From contig JBBDHG010000061.1 in NCBI GenBank assembly GCA_037951165.1, positions 5,566,001 through 5,630,000 on the forward strand: a stretch of 64,000 nucleotides of DNA, written 5' to 3'. Positions 10,432-24,000 of this stretch are shown here, in pieces. The stretch comes from Lophius americanus. Taxonomy: Eukaryota; Chordata; Actinopteri; Lophiiformes; Lophiidae. Under the pieces are notes generated by a model, which was not told where the DNA came from, did not search any database, and saw only the letters and a list, made by a program, of their open reading frames with translations. Numbering within the stretch: the stretch's first letter is position 1; each line of letters begins with the position of its first letter. The position numbers were made by a program, and so were the translations under genes.

Positions 10432-13400
10432 TCAGTTATCCAGAGAGCTCGCTCCTCCGTTGTTGGCAGTGGTTTTGCCTTTTGATTTGCCAGAAGAGCG
10501 GAAAGAGAATCGCTTGATGAGACGCCTGGAAAAGCTGCCAGACTTTTTACGGCTGCTGGTTGCAGCAGAATCACAGTTTTTGCCCATGTTGGAGAGGTCG
10601 CCATGGGATTGACTGATGCAGGACTCCTTCTCCCGATGTCTTCTGCGGAGCAACAGCTTTGAGCCACTCTGCAGAAAGCCCACTACCGAAAACAGACAGA
10701 ATACTTCCATGCATGTACTCAACTGGTAATTCACACTTGTTTCATAATTGGTAATTGAAATTGTTGACAAACATTACACAACTACAAGCACTAAGAATGA
10801 TTTTATGAGATACTTCTCATATCAAACTGATAAGCAAATTAAATTTAGCATAAATTCATTCAAAACCAATTTGGTTTAGTTTATGCTACATTGTGGCGTC
10901 TAGAGGGGAGTAAGGTCACTCAATACATCATTCCATCAGATCAGCTCATCCTTTGTGAGTTCACAGAGGGGTGGAGTCTATCCCAGCAGGGGGAGAGGCA
11001 GCGTGCTCACTAGACAGGTAGCAAGTTAATCACAGGGCCAATAGAGGCAACCATTCATGCTCACATTTAGAGTCATGAATTCACCTACTGAATGTGTGAT
11101 GTTTTTTTAATTGTGAGATGAAGACAGAGCACCCCTGCATAACTTTGCAGGACATGTTCTAGGGCATCCAGAAATTTTCACTATACAAGTTTTCATGTAA
11201 TATTAATCCAAAAAAAATATACGCATGTAAAATTATTCTTAGTAACATGAGCTGTAAGACTGAAATTAAACCTTGTTTCACGTGAACAATCCCAAATCTT
11301 TTCTTTAACAGATGCTTCAGTGACAAGAAAACCAAACACCAAACAATCTGCGCTAAGAAATGTATTCCTGACGACTGTGTTTACATTACAACGAAGCAGT
11401 AAACTATGTCCTCTGTGTTACCTTTATGGTCCTTGAGGCTGCGGGTTTCCAAGGCACCAGTGGACGCAGTATCTGATTCCACATCGTCAACGGATGGACG
11501 CTCTGACACATCAGAGGGTGTGGTTTCCTCTGGGTCCTGGTGATGGCCTATCCCATAATGGCTGCTATGCATGGCAGCGTCCATGGCAGCAGCGTAGCCG
11601 CTGGATAACGCACAGTCATCTTCTGAGAGCTTGATCTGATGAAAATTAGATATTGTACTTCTGTATATCCTCTCATAATGGACATAAACACCATTCATGG
11701 AATTGTCATATTAGAAATAGGAAGATTAAAGGAAGACTTAATGTTATGACTGTCATCTTAAAAGTTAGCACTCAATTATTAATTAATTTGACACTTAACA
11801 TCTTGATACCTACTCATTCCAATCATTTTTGAGTAAAGTTTCAAATGTAGCCTCTGTAAATAGCCCATCAGGCTTAAATAAGGGCAAAAGACTTTTCTTC
11901 TGATATAATCTTACCTGGGGGATTGTGACGGACTAAATTTATATCAGTTATTAAAGTGGATCATTGTCATTGCAGTTCAAATTTCTCTTTTTTTTAAAAG
12001 GAACATGTTGAAATATTGTTTTCATTTACAAGAATAGCTGTTCAGTTAACTGAGATCCTAGTAATGAGTGCATAGATATCAAAAACAAAGCTTGAAACCA
12101 AAACAAATAAAGCTCATCTACTTAGTATTAACACTGTTTGCAAAAATTCAACAAGCCAATACATCTGACACCGTTTCTACTTTCTGACCTTTGACACGCC
12201 AGAGATGATCAGTGTGCTCCTCTTTGTTGGTGTCTTGCGAGCTACTTTGGAGGAGGACTCTGTCAGCTGCCGAATGGCTGTTTCTGCGACAGGATCCAGG
12301 CCATTAGAGAGGCGGCTGCTCTCTGAGCAACAAAAGCACAAATAAGCATCAAACTAATCATATGTGTATAGTAATATTGTTAGTTTTGCTAATCTAAATT
12401 ATTGTCTTTTCTTTGTATTAGCCAGTATATGCTTCTTATAAATCTAATGGTTGTTGAAAAGAAGTGCATACCGAGTGATGCATATTAAATCTGCATTGCT
12501 CTCCCCCCATATTCCACTGTAGCCTACAGTTTATCCTACTTTGCATTTGTAAAGTAAAATAACAAAGACTGTCCTTTCAGACTAAAACTCACGACTTGAG
12601 TTAGGACTGCCTCTGCCGTTTGACAGGATGTTGGATTTCTTCTCAGTCATCTCTATTTTGGATGGCATACGCAAAGGTGAATGCCCTGAAAGGAATTAAA
12701 ACATTACAAAAAATTCACGTCATTGTTAAAGTTGCGTCATCACTCCTAAATCCCTTGCTTGATGCCTGACATGGCAGAAGGTTATACTAAATTTACCTTG
12801 ACTGCGGTCCCCCTTGAGTCGAGACTGGACGGTCGTGACAGTGGTGATTATGGTTCCATCCGGCGTGATGATTCTGTCCACATCCACTTTCTTGGTCGGG
12901 GTGAGTGAGGAGCGAAACGGCAAAGCATTGTTGGCAATGTGAGTTTCTTCGGTTTCCAAAAACAAGAACTAGAGGAGAAAAAAACAAAACTAACTTTTTA
13001 TTTAGCAAATAAATGGTTAGCAGGTATAGGAATTTCAGTGATAGAATACAAGCTATTAAAAAGTTCTGTTTTAACCTACATCTGGATCAGCAGGATGTCA
13101 GCTGTGGAACAGCTCTCCCTCTACTTTTACTGCAAATCTTTATTAAATTCCAGCTTGCTTGATATTCGATAATAAATTATGATGTAAAGGCTTTCTCACT
13201 TTTTCATCATTTTACAGACATCTTGTCACTCACCTCTGCTGTGAAGGTAGCGTTTAGTGCCAAGCCGTGGCCAGGGCTTATCGACAGTTTATGTTGTCCT
13301 GAAGGAACTTTTGATTGAGGGTCCACTGCAATGGAGGCATGGCCAGACAGGAATTCTGTTGAGAATGTTCCTTTTTTTTTAAAAAGGTAAGACTTCTCAT

Positions 13401-14924
13401 ATTTGAATTAAAAGCATGAAAGCTGTTCCTTAAATGTAGGTCTGAGGCTGCAGTAGGAGCATCTCCTGACATCGAGAAAATGTTTTGAAAAACCATTCCA
13501 GTGAGTCTGCTAACAGTACATTTTAGGCATCGATGACTTTGCTAAAGCAGTGAAGATACTCTTGCTGAGCAGGTTTCTGAACAGCAGCCAATACTAAATT
13601 TGTAATGATCAATGACTTACGTTCCCTCCTGCCGTTCCGCTCAAGAAGTCTGACTCTCAGCTTTTTGGTTTCTTGGCTCAGCTCCCTTAAACAGACAGAA
13701 ACGGTACATTTAAGAATTAAACCCCACTAAGTAAAAACCCTTTGCTTCAAATCTTACTTTTGACACAGCAGATGTCATCTTACAGAGTAATATCTTCAGT
13801 CCATTCCAGTGGGGCATTAACGGCACTGGGTGTAGACAGGAAGCAGGTTGTCCTCTCTGTGGAGGGGTGATCGAGGTTCAGGACACAGCACAGCTCCGCT
13901 GATCTGGACCACAGACCTGCAAACCAATGTAGACATGGTGAGAATTCAACAGGAAGCAGGATGGAAATGATCTGACGCCGATGGAAAATAGCTGACCTTT
14001 ACTTAAGGTTACCCTGAGCTGCCGCAGTAGTAGCAGTCTCACCGGGACCGTCTGGGGTACAGAGTTCAATCCAACCGGGAGATGCTCTACATTGGGCTAT
14101 TGCAGTAAAATAGTTAAGCAGTTTAATACGGAATCCATCATACAGTATCCTTTCACAGGATGTCTTCTGTAGAAAGTTTATTTCTGTGTGGTTAATTGCC
14201 GAAAAAGGGAGCAACAAACAGAGTAATTCTCACCAAAGGAGTTGAAGCACAGGCCTCGAGATTGAGGATCATCGCTGGTTGGGTGTTGAACAGTGTGTCC
14301 TCTATTAGTCCTTTAATCGTGTCCAGGTCTGTCTCAACCTTAGTGCCCTCAGAGTAAAAATAACCAACATGTTAGTCTCTGATGATAAACCAATATGTTT
14401 TTGGTATGGGAGGTTAGAAAACTGAATTCAACAAAAACTGGAGGTTTTAGAAAGGATGAATCAGTTTAAAGTTAAACCAGTTAAACCAATCACTTCAACC
14501 TTCTCGACTATCCTATTAATGTTTGGACCAGGAGTAATTGGAAGATGCTATTTTAAGTCTGACAATAATATCAGTTGGTCAGAAGTTGTTATAAAAGGGA
14601 CTGAACGTCCATAGCACCCTCCTGATCTGAAGGACCTGTCAAATTGCTTCACAACACATGTCAGCATTCACCTATTTACACACACTTTGGTATAGTAATG
14701 GCAGAGGTTGCCTGCTCTTCAGGAGCGATAACCTTTGACAGAACAATCCCTCATATACCACCAGACCTCTCAGAGCAAAGTGGAACACATTTTCATATAG
14801 ACTGCAGGGGCCAGTGATCGAAACCTTCCAATAGATTGATCACTGCTAAACCTGCGTAACAGCCACAAGCACCCAACACAGAGGCAGCCTGACTTAAATG
14901 ATTGTGAGGTGTGCGTGCGTGTGT

Positions 14925-15021
<97 letters not shown>

Positions 15022-18000
15022 TGTGTGTGCGTGGAGCAGTGAGCAGAGCTCACTTGTCTGTTGCCTGTCTGCCAAGTATAACATAAGCGGAATATCATGA
15101 GTACGGGTTCTGGCAGATTTAGTCTTCTCTGGTACAAAGCTTCAAATTATAACATTAATGTTCTATCGTATATGCTGTAATAATAATGCTGAGCGGGGTG
15201 TTTGGTAAGCCGGTTTAGCAGCTCATTTCGGTGACAGTAATACAAATTTAATAAAACTGTAATGGCAGTTTATACAACTATAGCAAAAACATTTTCCTAT
15301 GATAACAATTAAAAGCCAACCAGCCGTTCATTAAACCACTTAAAAGCCAATTTCAGTCATAATACAAATGCAATGAGTGAGTTAAATCTGAATCTAATAT
15401 TCCATATCACATAACCCTCCATGTGTTTGTTTTTTAACACATGTAATCTTTCAGTTTGTGCACGTTACACAGTGTCAGAAATCAGGCTACTGCGGACTGC
15501 ATGAGGCAGAGATATCATATCAGTGTATAAATATCTGGTATTCTAACCTTTGTCTGCAACTTGCATGGAAACACGGTCAGATCAAAAGATGGCTGTTTGG
15601 AAAGAGTCCAGGAAATCAGAAGACCGTTGTCCCTCACCTCCTCCAGACACACCACCACCTGGAAGAGTCAGAGAGGGGGAGCTCAGCCGGTAAACAAAAG
15701 CAAACAATTAGTTGGAAGACATGCATTTACAGGTGATTACCAATAATTGAGTAATTATTTTATTTATTCTATTTATTATAATATAATTAATTTATTGAAT
15801 TTGAAATTATGAAACATCATGGAGTATTTGCTGAAGATGCTTTAATACCATACAACAATAATAAGTATAATACTAGATGCTGGAAGGACCCAGTGTTTTT
15901 CAAGAAAGATGGAAACAAACCAATACCAATAACTGAGACATGAAGCAAGAGGGACCATAAATAATAAAATAATTTTTCCTGCAAATTCACAAATTTGAAT
16001 AAACAATGCAAATGAAGTCTCTAACACTCTGATTTGCTTTGGGTGGCCTGTGTGGCATGTTCAAAAATGCAGGTGTGCTCTTGTACCTGTGTCACCATTG
16101 GTGCAATTGTGATCTGATAAGTGTCCATGGAAACAGCAGCGGGTGACTGCTGAGTGACGGTCAAAGGAAAGTTCATTGTGTCTGCCCAACATTTACAGTG
16201 TAGAACCTTTGAAAAGAGAGATTTAAAAGACAATTCTGAAATGGGAGAAAACAAATCTTATCTCAATCTCATAGTGTGTACATAAGAATCTAATCCCTGC
16301 ATTCATTGAAGCTATAGTTAATGTAAAATATAAAGATTACCTACCATTCGGTTAGCCGATTGGTCAATGCAGGTCACACTTTTAATTGCAGAGGCAAAAG
16401 TCAACTGGAGACTGCTGTCAAAGGTTATCTGGATTGAGCTCTAGGAGAAACAGAGGAAGCGAAACATGTTAAATATTAAAAGAGGAGAGAAACTTGGCAA
16501 TGCCATAAAATTATTGTACTATAGTTGTACATGTGGTGCCGTAAAGACGTATGTGACTAATTAAAAATGAAATCCAAAAAACTACCATACTGCATTTATG
16601 ACAGGTTGTAGATGGACTGGACAAACCCAAATCTGATTACTACTAGACCTGTTCAGTTAATCCTCACTTTAATAGATCTTTCTCAGAAACATGAAGAGAG
16701 CTTGTGGGTCTCAGCAGTAGCAGACTATGCCAAATTATTGTCAACAGAAATTCCAGAAGAAGAATGTGATGGAACTACATCGGTCCGGAAAGGCTTACAA
16801 AGCTATTTCTAAGGTTCTGGAATTCGACAGATCCCAAGTGAGACACATTAGTTCCCAATGGAGAAGACTTGGAACAACACCGAAGCTATCATTCACGTTT
16901 CCCCTATTTTAAAGACAAAAATGACTTCCATCTGAGAGTGCCATGATGAAACCCCCTAAATTATCTCCATTAACCCTAATTTTCCAACCTTGATGACCCT
17001 CAGAGATTTCGGGAGAATTACTTATAATCTGAATGGAAAGTTGAACTGTTTGAAAGACAGCAATCCTGTTACATCTGGCACTAACCAAACACAGTATTCC
17101 ACAAAAAGAACACAAAAGTCAAGCAATGGGTAATGTTGTGGGGATACTTTTCTAGTACAAGGTGATACTTAAATACGATGCAGAGAAGGCTTTAAGTATG
17201 GCGATGAGTTTAGGTCCATCCATTTCTGTTCATTTGTGCACTCAGAGGAATATTTCCTGGAGATGCTGACAACACAGTGGCAACACATGTCTGCCCAAAG
17301 GGGGGAAAGTAGTATGGTCAACTTCTGTAATAATGCAGAAGTGGTGGCTCACCATAACTCAGACTCATAACCGACTTCATTAACAAAGCTGCATCTGTTA
17401 ATGCTTAGTCATTCCTAGAGCAGTGCAGCTTTTACTGTCTGAGGGCCGGACTTGGAAGACACCTCGAACAAGAGGATGTGGTGTCTCAGAGATAAGAGAT
17501 TCACTACAATTGTGGCAACATCAGTGGCTAACTATCATGGTGAGAACGTGCCAGAGGATCCATTTCAATAGATGGAATTAACTTCCTCAGGAGATGCGAG
17601 AGAGAAAATAAATCCCTCATTGTCAGGACATATGCTCTTGGTCCAAGTCCCATCTCTATCAAGAGACAGTGAAGGCGGGGTAGAGGTGCGAGGATGATAT
17701 AACAAAGTTTGCAGTGTGCATCTGTGTGTGTCTGTGTGTGTGTGTGTTTGTGTCCCAGCCAGGAGGGCAGGAAGCCAAGTGCAATGCCGCAGGCTTATGT
17801 GGGCTTCCTGGACCAACACCGCCGGCACATGACTATGGAGTACAACTGGCTGTGTTTACTGTAGTCTCCAAAACTGCTTTATCACCTATCCACTCATTAG
17901 GTCCAAAGTCCAGAACAAATATCATGTGATGTGTTTTCAGATTGTCAGGGCTTTACAGTATAAAGCCATCAATTGCCAACCTCATATACTGTACTTGAAT

Positions 18001-21000
18001 GAGAGCACTCAGTCATCGAAATGTTGGCAGCTTTTTTTTCCTCCTACATTCTGCTCATCTTGGAAATTTGATAAATTTAGATGCACAGCCTGCAGACAAA
18101 CATCTCTACATGTGTACTCACTTGCTAATTCAAAATTCCACCAAAAATCCCTTTCAGGCCCGAACATTAGATTTTGGGGTTTACCAAAGTGTTAGAAATA
18201 TTCCCGATTGGATGATTGGTCAAGCTGGTACAAACATCAGCTGGTTTTTAGGTTTCTCATGTCACTGAAATGAAATATCATGGGAAATATTTAAATCCTT
18301 ATGATATAGCCTAGAATATATGACTGGTTGGACTATAACTATCCCCTTATAGAGAGTTAACGTAGAGATTCACCATCCACTGGCTTGTTAGGGTTGCCAT
18401 CTGGTGCTCTGTGGTTTGCATCCTCCAAGCGGATTCTACAGTTCATTCTGTCACAGAGAGGTCAAAGCTAAGCAGGAGCATAAATATGGATTTGTCCTTG
18501 TGAATCACCACTGTTCAACTATATGTGTGCATGGGTGTATTTCTGGAAAGAGGCAGGTCCTGTGGATATATCTGTGGTGTCACTTCAGGTTTATCAGCAT
18601 TGCCCCCTTTGGGTCTGGCTCGCTGAATACCGCTAAAAGCATTTGGGTCGACAAGAATTAAACTTTTTTCCGTTGACCCTTTTCTGCCTTTTTTCTTTGA
18701 GGTTCAGGATACTAAATGTACACTGTTTGATATCGAAAAAGGTAATTCTATTGATATTTTACTGTTTAGCTTATTTACCTGACTGGTGTGACACCTGACA
18801 CATTGTGACGTTGTTCAACCCTAGTACACAACATAGTCACTGGTTTGATAACCTGCAATGTGGAAGTGATGTGAAATACATTAGGCTGTGTTTTTCACCC
18901 ATGCTAAGTGGGGCCGCGTATTTAAAAAAGATATATATATGTTACACATCTGATGATATCCCCTTATAAAAAGCTGTTCAACATATCCATCAGTGTATGA
19001 ACAAACCTCCATTCCTCTAAGGAGTAATGTATATTGTTTAGGATCTATGCTATGGAGGCCTTTCATTAAGGCCATCCAGTGGAAAACAAAAAAAATTAGA
19101 GTTTGTCCAACATTCTCAATATTAAAAGGCACAACTACCTACCACAGTCCATTTATGTGGAAAGTTTGGTAAGCGAAGTATGTATAGTTTTAGAGAAACG
19201 CTTCAAAGAAATGACTACCATCAAAAAAAAAAAAAAAAGGTTTCGATGGATAATGAATATTTCATTATTCATAGAAATATCAAAATATTAAAAGGATCAC
19301 TTACCTATATATCTCTCCTTTATCTATAACGTTTGGTAAAACTATTTATAATTTAAAAAATATGCTCCAGACCATAATTACATTATCAATGTGAGCGAGC
19401 TAGCATTTGGACATTAGCATTTAGCTCAAGAATGACCGTGTACCCTCAGATGTCTGTCCTCTATTGATCAATCAGCCTTCAATCGTGCACACCTGCATTT
19501 AAACTGATGAATATGGAGATTTTCTTTGGCTTTTCTTTTTAGATTTTATATTTTTATGCTTTTTGAGAACTGATCGATGTGAACCTGTCAATTAAGATTG
19601 GAAAAAAGCTAAGATACTTTCCAACTTCACCACATAACTAATTAAGGAATGCCATAGGATATAGGATAAGATCTTTATTTTTGTCATCATACAGAGTACA
19701 ACGATGGTCAGATGAAAGGTCAGTCCTGAGCAGCTGCGACTGAGTGCGCAGCCACTATGGGCCAACCTGACCCAATTCCTAGCACACATGTTTTTGATGG
19801 TGGGAGGAAACCGAGGCACCCGGAGGAAACCCACACAAGCCAGGAGAGAACCTGCAAACTCAGAAAGGACCTTGGACGGTCCGGTGTTCGAACCCGAGTC
19901 CTTCTTATGACAGCGGGAGAGATTGTTAAATAAACAAAAAATTTGTGGGTGTTAAAGAAAAATTAAAATGACTGGTGAATTTGAATTTCATCAGCTTCTG
20001 CGACAGAGGTTCATTTCCTGCTTAATTACAACAAATGATCACTGAGTGCTTAACTACCCCTGTCGTAAAGAGGAAATCTACTTGAGCATCGTCATAGGGC
20101 ATTAATCAAGTTCTGGCCGCTCACATTCAATGAGAGGGAGAGTTAAGTGTGGCCTCAAGATAATCACCAGCCTCTTTATAATTGCACATATTGAATGGGC
20201 AGGAAGCTTCCTTCCCTGCAGATGCAGCCTCATACACTCTGTTATTCCTCCATCACCCAGTAATGACGGCTTGGCATCGTGTGTCAGCTGCAGATGCACT
20301 CACAGTTTCTAGAAGTTACAATGATTAGCAGTTCTGACCGAGCTACCTAGACCATTCCTTCAAGTCAAATCTGAACAACTCAATATCAAGTTCTCCCACG
20401 AGGCAGCATGATATCCGGAGGCTTCTGTAGTAATATTTCAGCAGAGAGACATTTTCATCGGATATACAGCTTACTTATAAAACAAGCTGCATCATGGGAT
20501 TATTCTCCACTGGTGTCGAAAATGCTTTTTGTGCTGTTAATCTGCATTTAATCTAACTTTACATTGTTTATTCACTGTTATGCAGATGACACACAATTCT
20601 ACTTGTCAATGAAACCAGGTGAATCTAATCAATTATGCAATTAAAGGCGTGTCTCAAAGACATTAAGACTTGAAGGACCTGCAACTTTTTACTATTAAAT
20701 TCAGATAAAACTGAAGTTATTGTGTTAGGACCCAAACACCTTAGAAATAATTTATCTGATAATATATCTACTCTGGATGGTATGACCTTGGCCTCCAGCA
20801 CCACTGTGAGGAACCTGGGAGTTATCTTTGATCAGGATACGTCCTTTGACTCCCACATAAAACACATTTCTAGGACTGCCTTTTTTCATCTGCGTAATAT
20901 TTCTAAAATACGGCACATTCTGTTGCAAAAAGATGCAGAAAAGTTAGTTCATGCATTTGTTACTTCCAGGCTGGATTACTGTAATGTCCCAATAAGTCTC

Positions 21001-24000
21001 TGAAGCCCCTCTAGCTGATCCATAACGCTGCTGCACCTGTGCTGACCAGAACCAGGTTAAAACAACTTATCTCTCCTGTATTAGCTTCCCTTCATTGCCT
21101 CCTGGTAAGATCTTGAATCAAATTCAAAATCCTTCTGCTCACAACAAAGCCCTTAACGGTCAGTCACCAAAGTATCTGAAGGAGCTCATAGTTCCATATT
21201 GTCCAATCAGAACTCTGCGCTCCCAGCATGCAGGGTTACTTGTAGTCCCTAGAGTCTCCAGAAGTAGAATGGGAGCCAGAGCTTTAAGCTATCAGGTTCC
21301 TCTCCTGTGCAATATCTCCTAATCTCGGTTCGGGGGTAGAAACCCTCTTTAAATTTAAAAGTACGCTTAAAACTTTCCTTTATGATAAAGTTTATAATTA
21401 AGACTGGCATAAGATTGCTCTTAGCTATGCTGCTGTAGGTTTGGACTGCTAGGGGATCTCCCATGATGCAATGAGCTCTTCTCTCTTCCTCTCTCACTGT
21501 CCCTCTTTATACACCCCACTCACTTTAATGCATGTTACTGGATTAATATATGTTAAATGGTTTAATACATGTTAAATGGTTTAATGCATGTTAAATGGAC
21601 TAAATGCATGTTACTAACTTGACTTCTTCCCTGGAGTCTTTGTGTTTTCTGGCCCTGTAAGGTCACATGGTTGGTGATTGCATCTGCTGCTGTGGACCTG
21701 CTCTATGTCCACTGATCACAAGATCCTCATGATGATGATTATTATTGATGTCATTATTATTATTATTGTATAGTATTTCCCCATAAGCGATCACTAAATG
21801 TTACATTAATATTAATGTTATTATCAACCTGGGATCCCTGCCTCTGCCGCGGCCCGACCATGGAGAGGTTGGAGAAAGTGGATTATAGCTGATATCTTTC
21901 TTGCTTTTCCCCCCGTCTGTATCTCTCCTCACCCGTGTCTCTCTCTCTCTCTCTGTCTCGACCCAAAAAGTCCCCATCATTTGACTAAAGGTAGACTTGA
22001 CATGTCTTCACAGTTGTGAAGAACCCAGCTGGGGAATATATCCACTGCTCAGTGACTCTGCTTTTCACCCTGAGGTTTAAATTGTCTCCTCTAATTTATA
22101 AGAAATCAATCCAGGTTTCAGTATCTGTTCAGCAATGTGTAAATTTTAGCTGAGGGGAAAAATCTGTTGACAAAACATCTTAAAAAGACGAAGCTTCATG
22201 GGCCACCGTCTCGATGACCTTGTCTCTCATCTCAGCAAAGCCTACCAATAAAGCTTAGCATGAGCCAAGTGATGATGTTCACTATATTTATGCAACCACT
22301 CCTATCCTCCCCGGTAGAATTACGCATCCTCGAGCATTTCTGGTCTTATCTTATTCTGAATACGGACAAAAGGGTGTGTGTCTCCCTTTGCTACAAGGGC
22401 AGAGTTTCTGACAACACTAAAGATTAGTGAGACGGCATTGGTTTCAAGCTTGGAGTGTGAGCCACATCAGTATTAGATGGTTCCTGAGGAATTTCTAAAT
22501 TCCATTAATTTAATTTATTATTTATGAAAGTTGTGCCATTGGTGCCGTTTGTGTGTGTCTTTTCTAATTAGATATTCTAGAAAAGCAGATCCAGGATGAG
22601 GGAACAGCTTATTGGATTTTGGACTTTATCAATAATTTGGAAAGGATCCAGAACCATTGTTTTGACAAATCCTACTCTGGTAAGACTTTGGCCCATCATG
22701 CTAAGTCAACCAGAGCAGTACAGGTCGTGGTATCACAATAATAGGATTAATAAATTCACTTTTTGGAGGAATGCCCTCACTTAAGTCTTTTAATTTAGGA
22801 TAAATACAGCAACTAAAGATTATTACTTTGTTTAGGATTTGTGTTGTTTTTTTACAGCTTAAACAATAAGAAATGCCTATACTTTACTTGTGACCTGTGG
22901 AGTTGATGGTAGGGACTTTTTTTTATAATCTTTGGACAAAGACAAGCTGTAAGTTTCCCCATGAGCCTTCTTAAGATATAGATATTTTGCTTAATATTTA
23001 CTTGAATCGATTATTTGATAAATGGTTTTGTTTAAAATGTCAAAATATCACACAAAATGCTCATCATAATTTTTTATCTAAATTGCTTTATTTGGTCTTT
23101 CGGGACAGATCAGAAATCCAGAAAGTCTTTTTACTGCCCTACAAATTAACAACATTGATCATTTGAGGAGATTCTACGAGTAAATGTTTAGAATTATTAG
23201 AATATCCCTCAAAAGGTTAGTTTATTATCAGACAGTTCATGACTAAATTTCCGTCAATGTAATCGATTCACACACTGACTTCATGACTATACTGGTGGAT
23301 ATCTATAACAATTTTCATCTACATTAACAATGAGTTGAGTGACAGCATGAAAAAAAAATATTTGAAAAATCTGAATAAAATTACAAGTCTTTCTAATCCT
23401 TGATAAAAGAAAATGGGACCAACAGATGAAATGTTTTGCTCCAAATTTCCAAGTGGCCTCATTCAACTTTGCTTTACATTTATATAAAGCCAAGATACAT
23501 TTTAACATAATTATTTAACCCCTTAAGTCAGTATCAATCTTAAATGCCACAGAAGCACTTAGCCTAATGCTATAAAGGATGTGTGCTAATCCCCACATCA
23601 TGACAATGAGGCCGGATCTTAATTTAACATAATTAATCAAATGCAAGTTAGATGAGAAGTGAGTCTTTGTGACCATAGGGTGATTGGTTGCCATAGTGTC
23701 TGTTTTCGAAAGTGGCTACGGAAACATGCCGGGCAGGAGGCCAATGCTCACTATATGTGAAAGGAAAAGTATGAGACATGACTTGTTTGTGGCCACTTCA
23801 TACTCTCCACAAGGCCCCACGTCAGGTTTTTCTAGATGGGGTTGTTAGAGGAGGAGGATGAGGAAGAGGAAAAACCAAAACAAAGTTAGTACTCTGAACC
23901 TAAATCGTCGTAAGGACAGAATGGCTTTTAGAACATTTTACAAATACTTATATTTGCATTCAAAGCCAAAAGGAACCTGGATGACTAATGAAAACCTACA

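Noticed and set aside
14770..15137. Long Thr-His and Cys-Val repeat reading frames on both strands
   Set aside because: They are translations of the (TG)n microsatellite, not genes.
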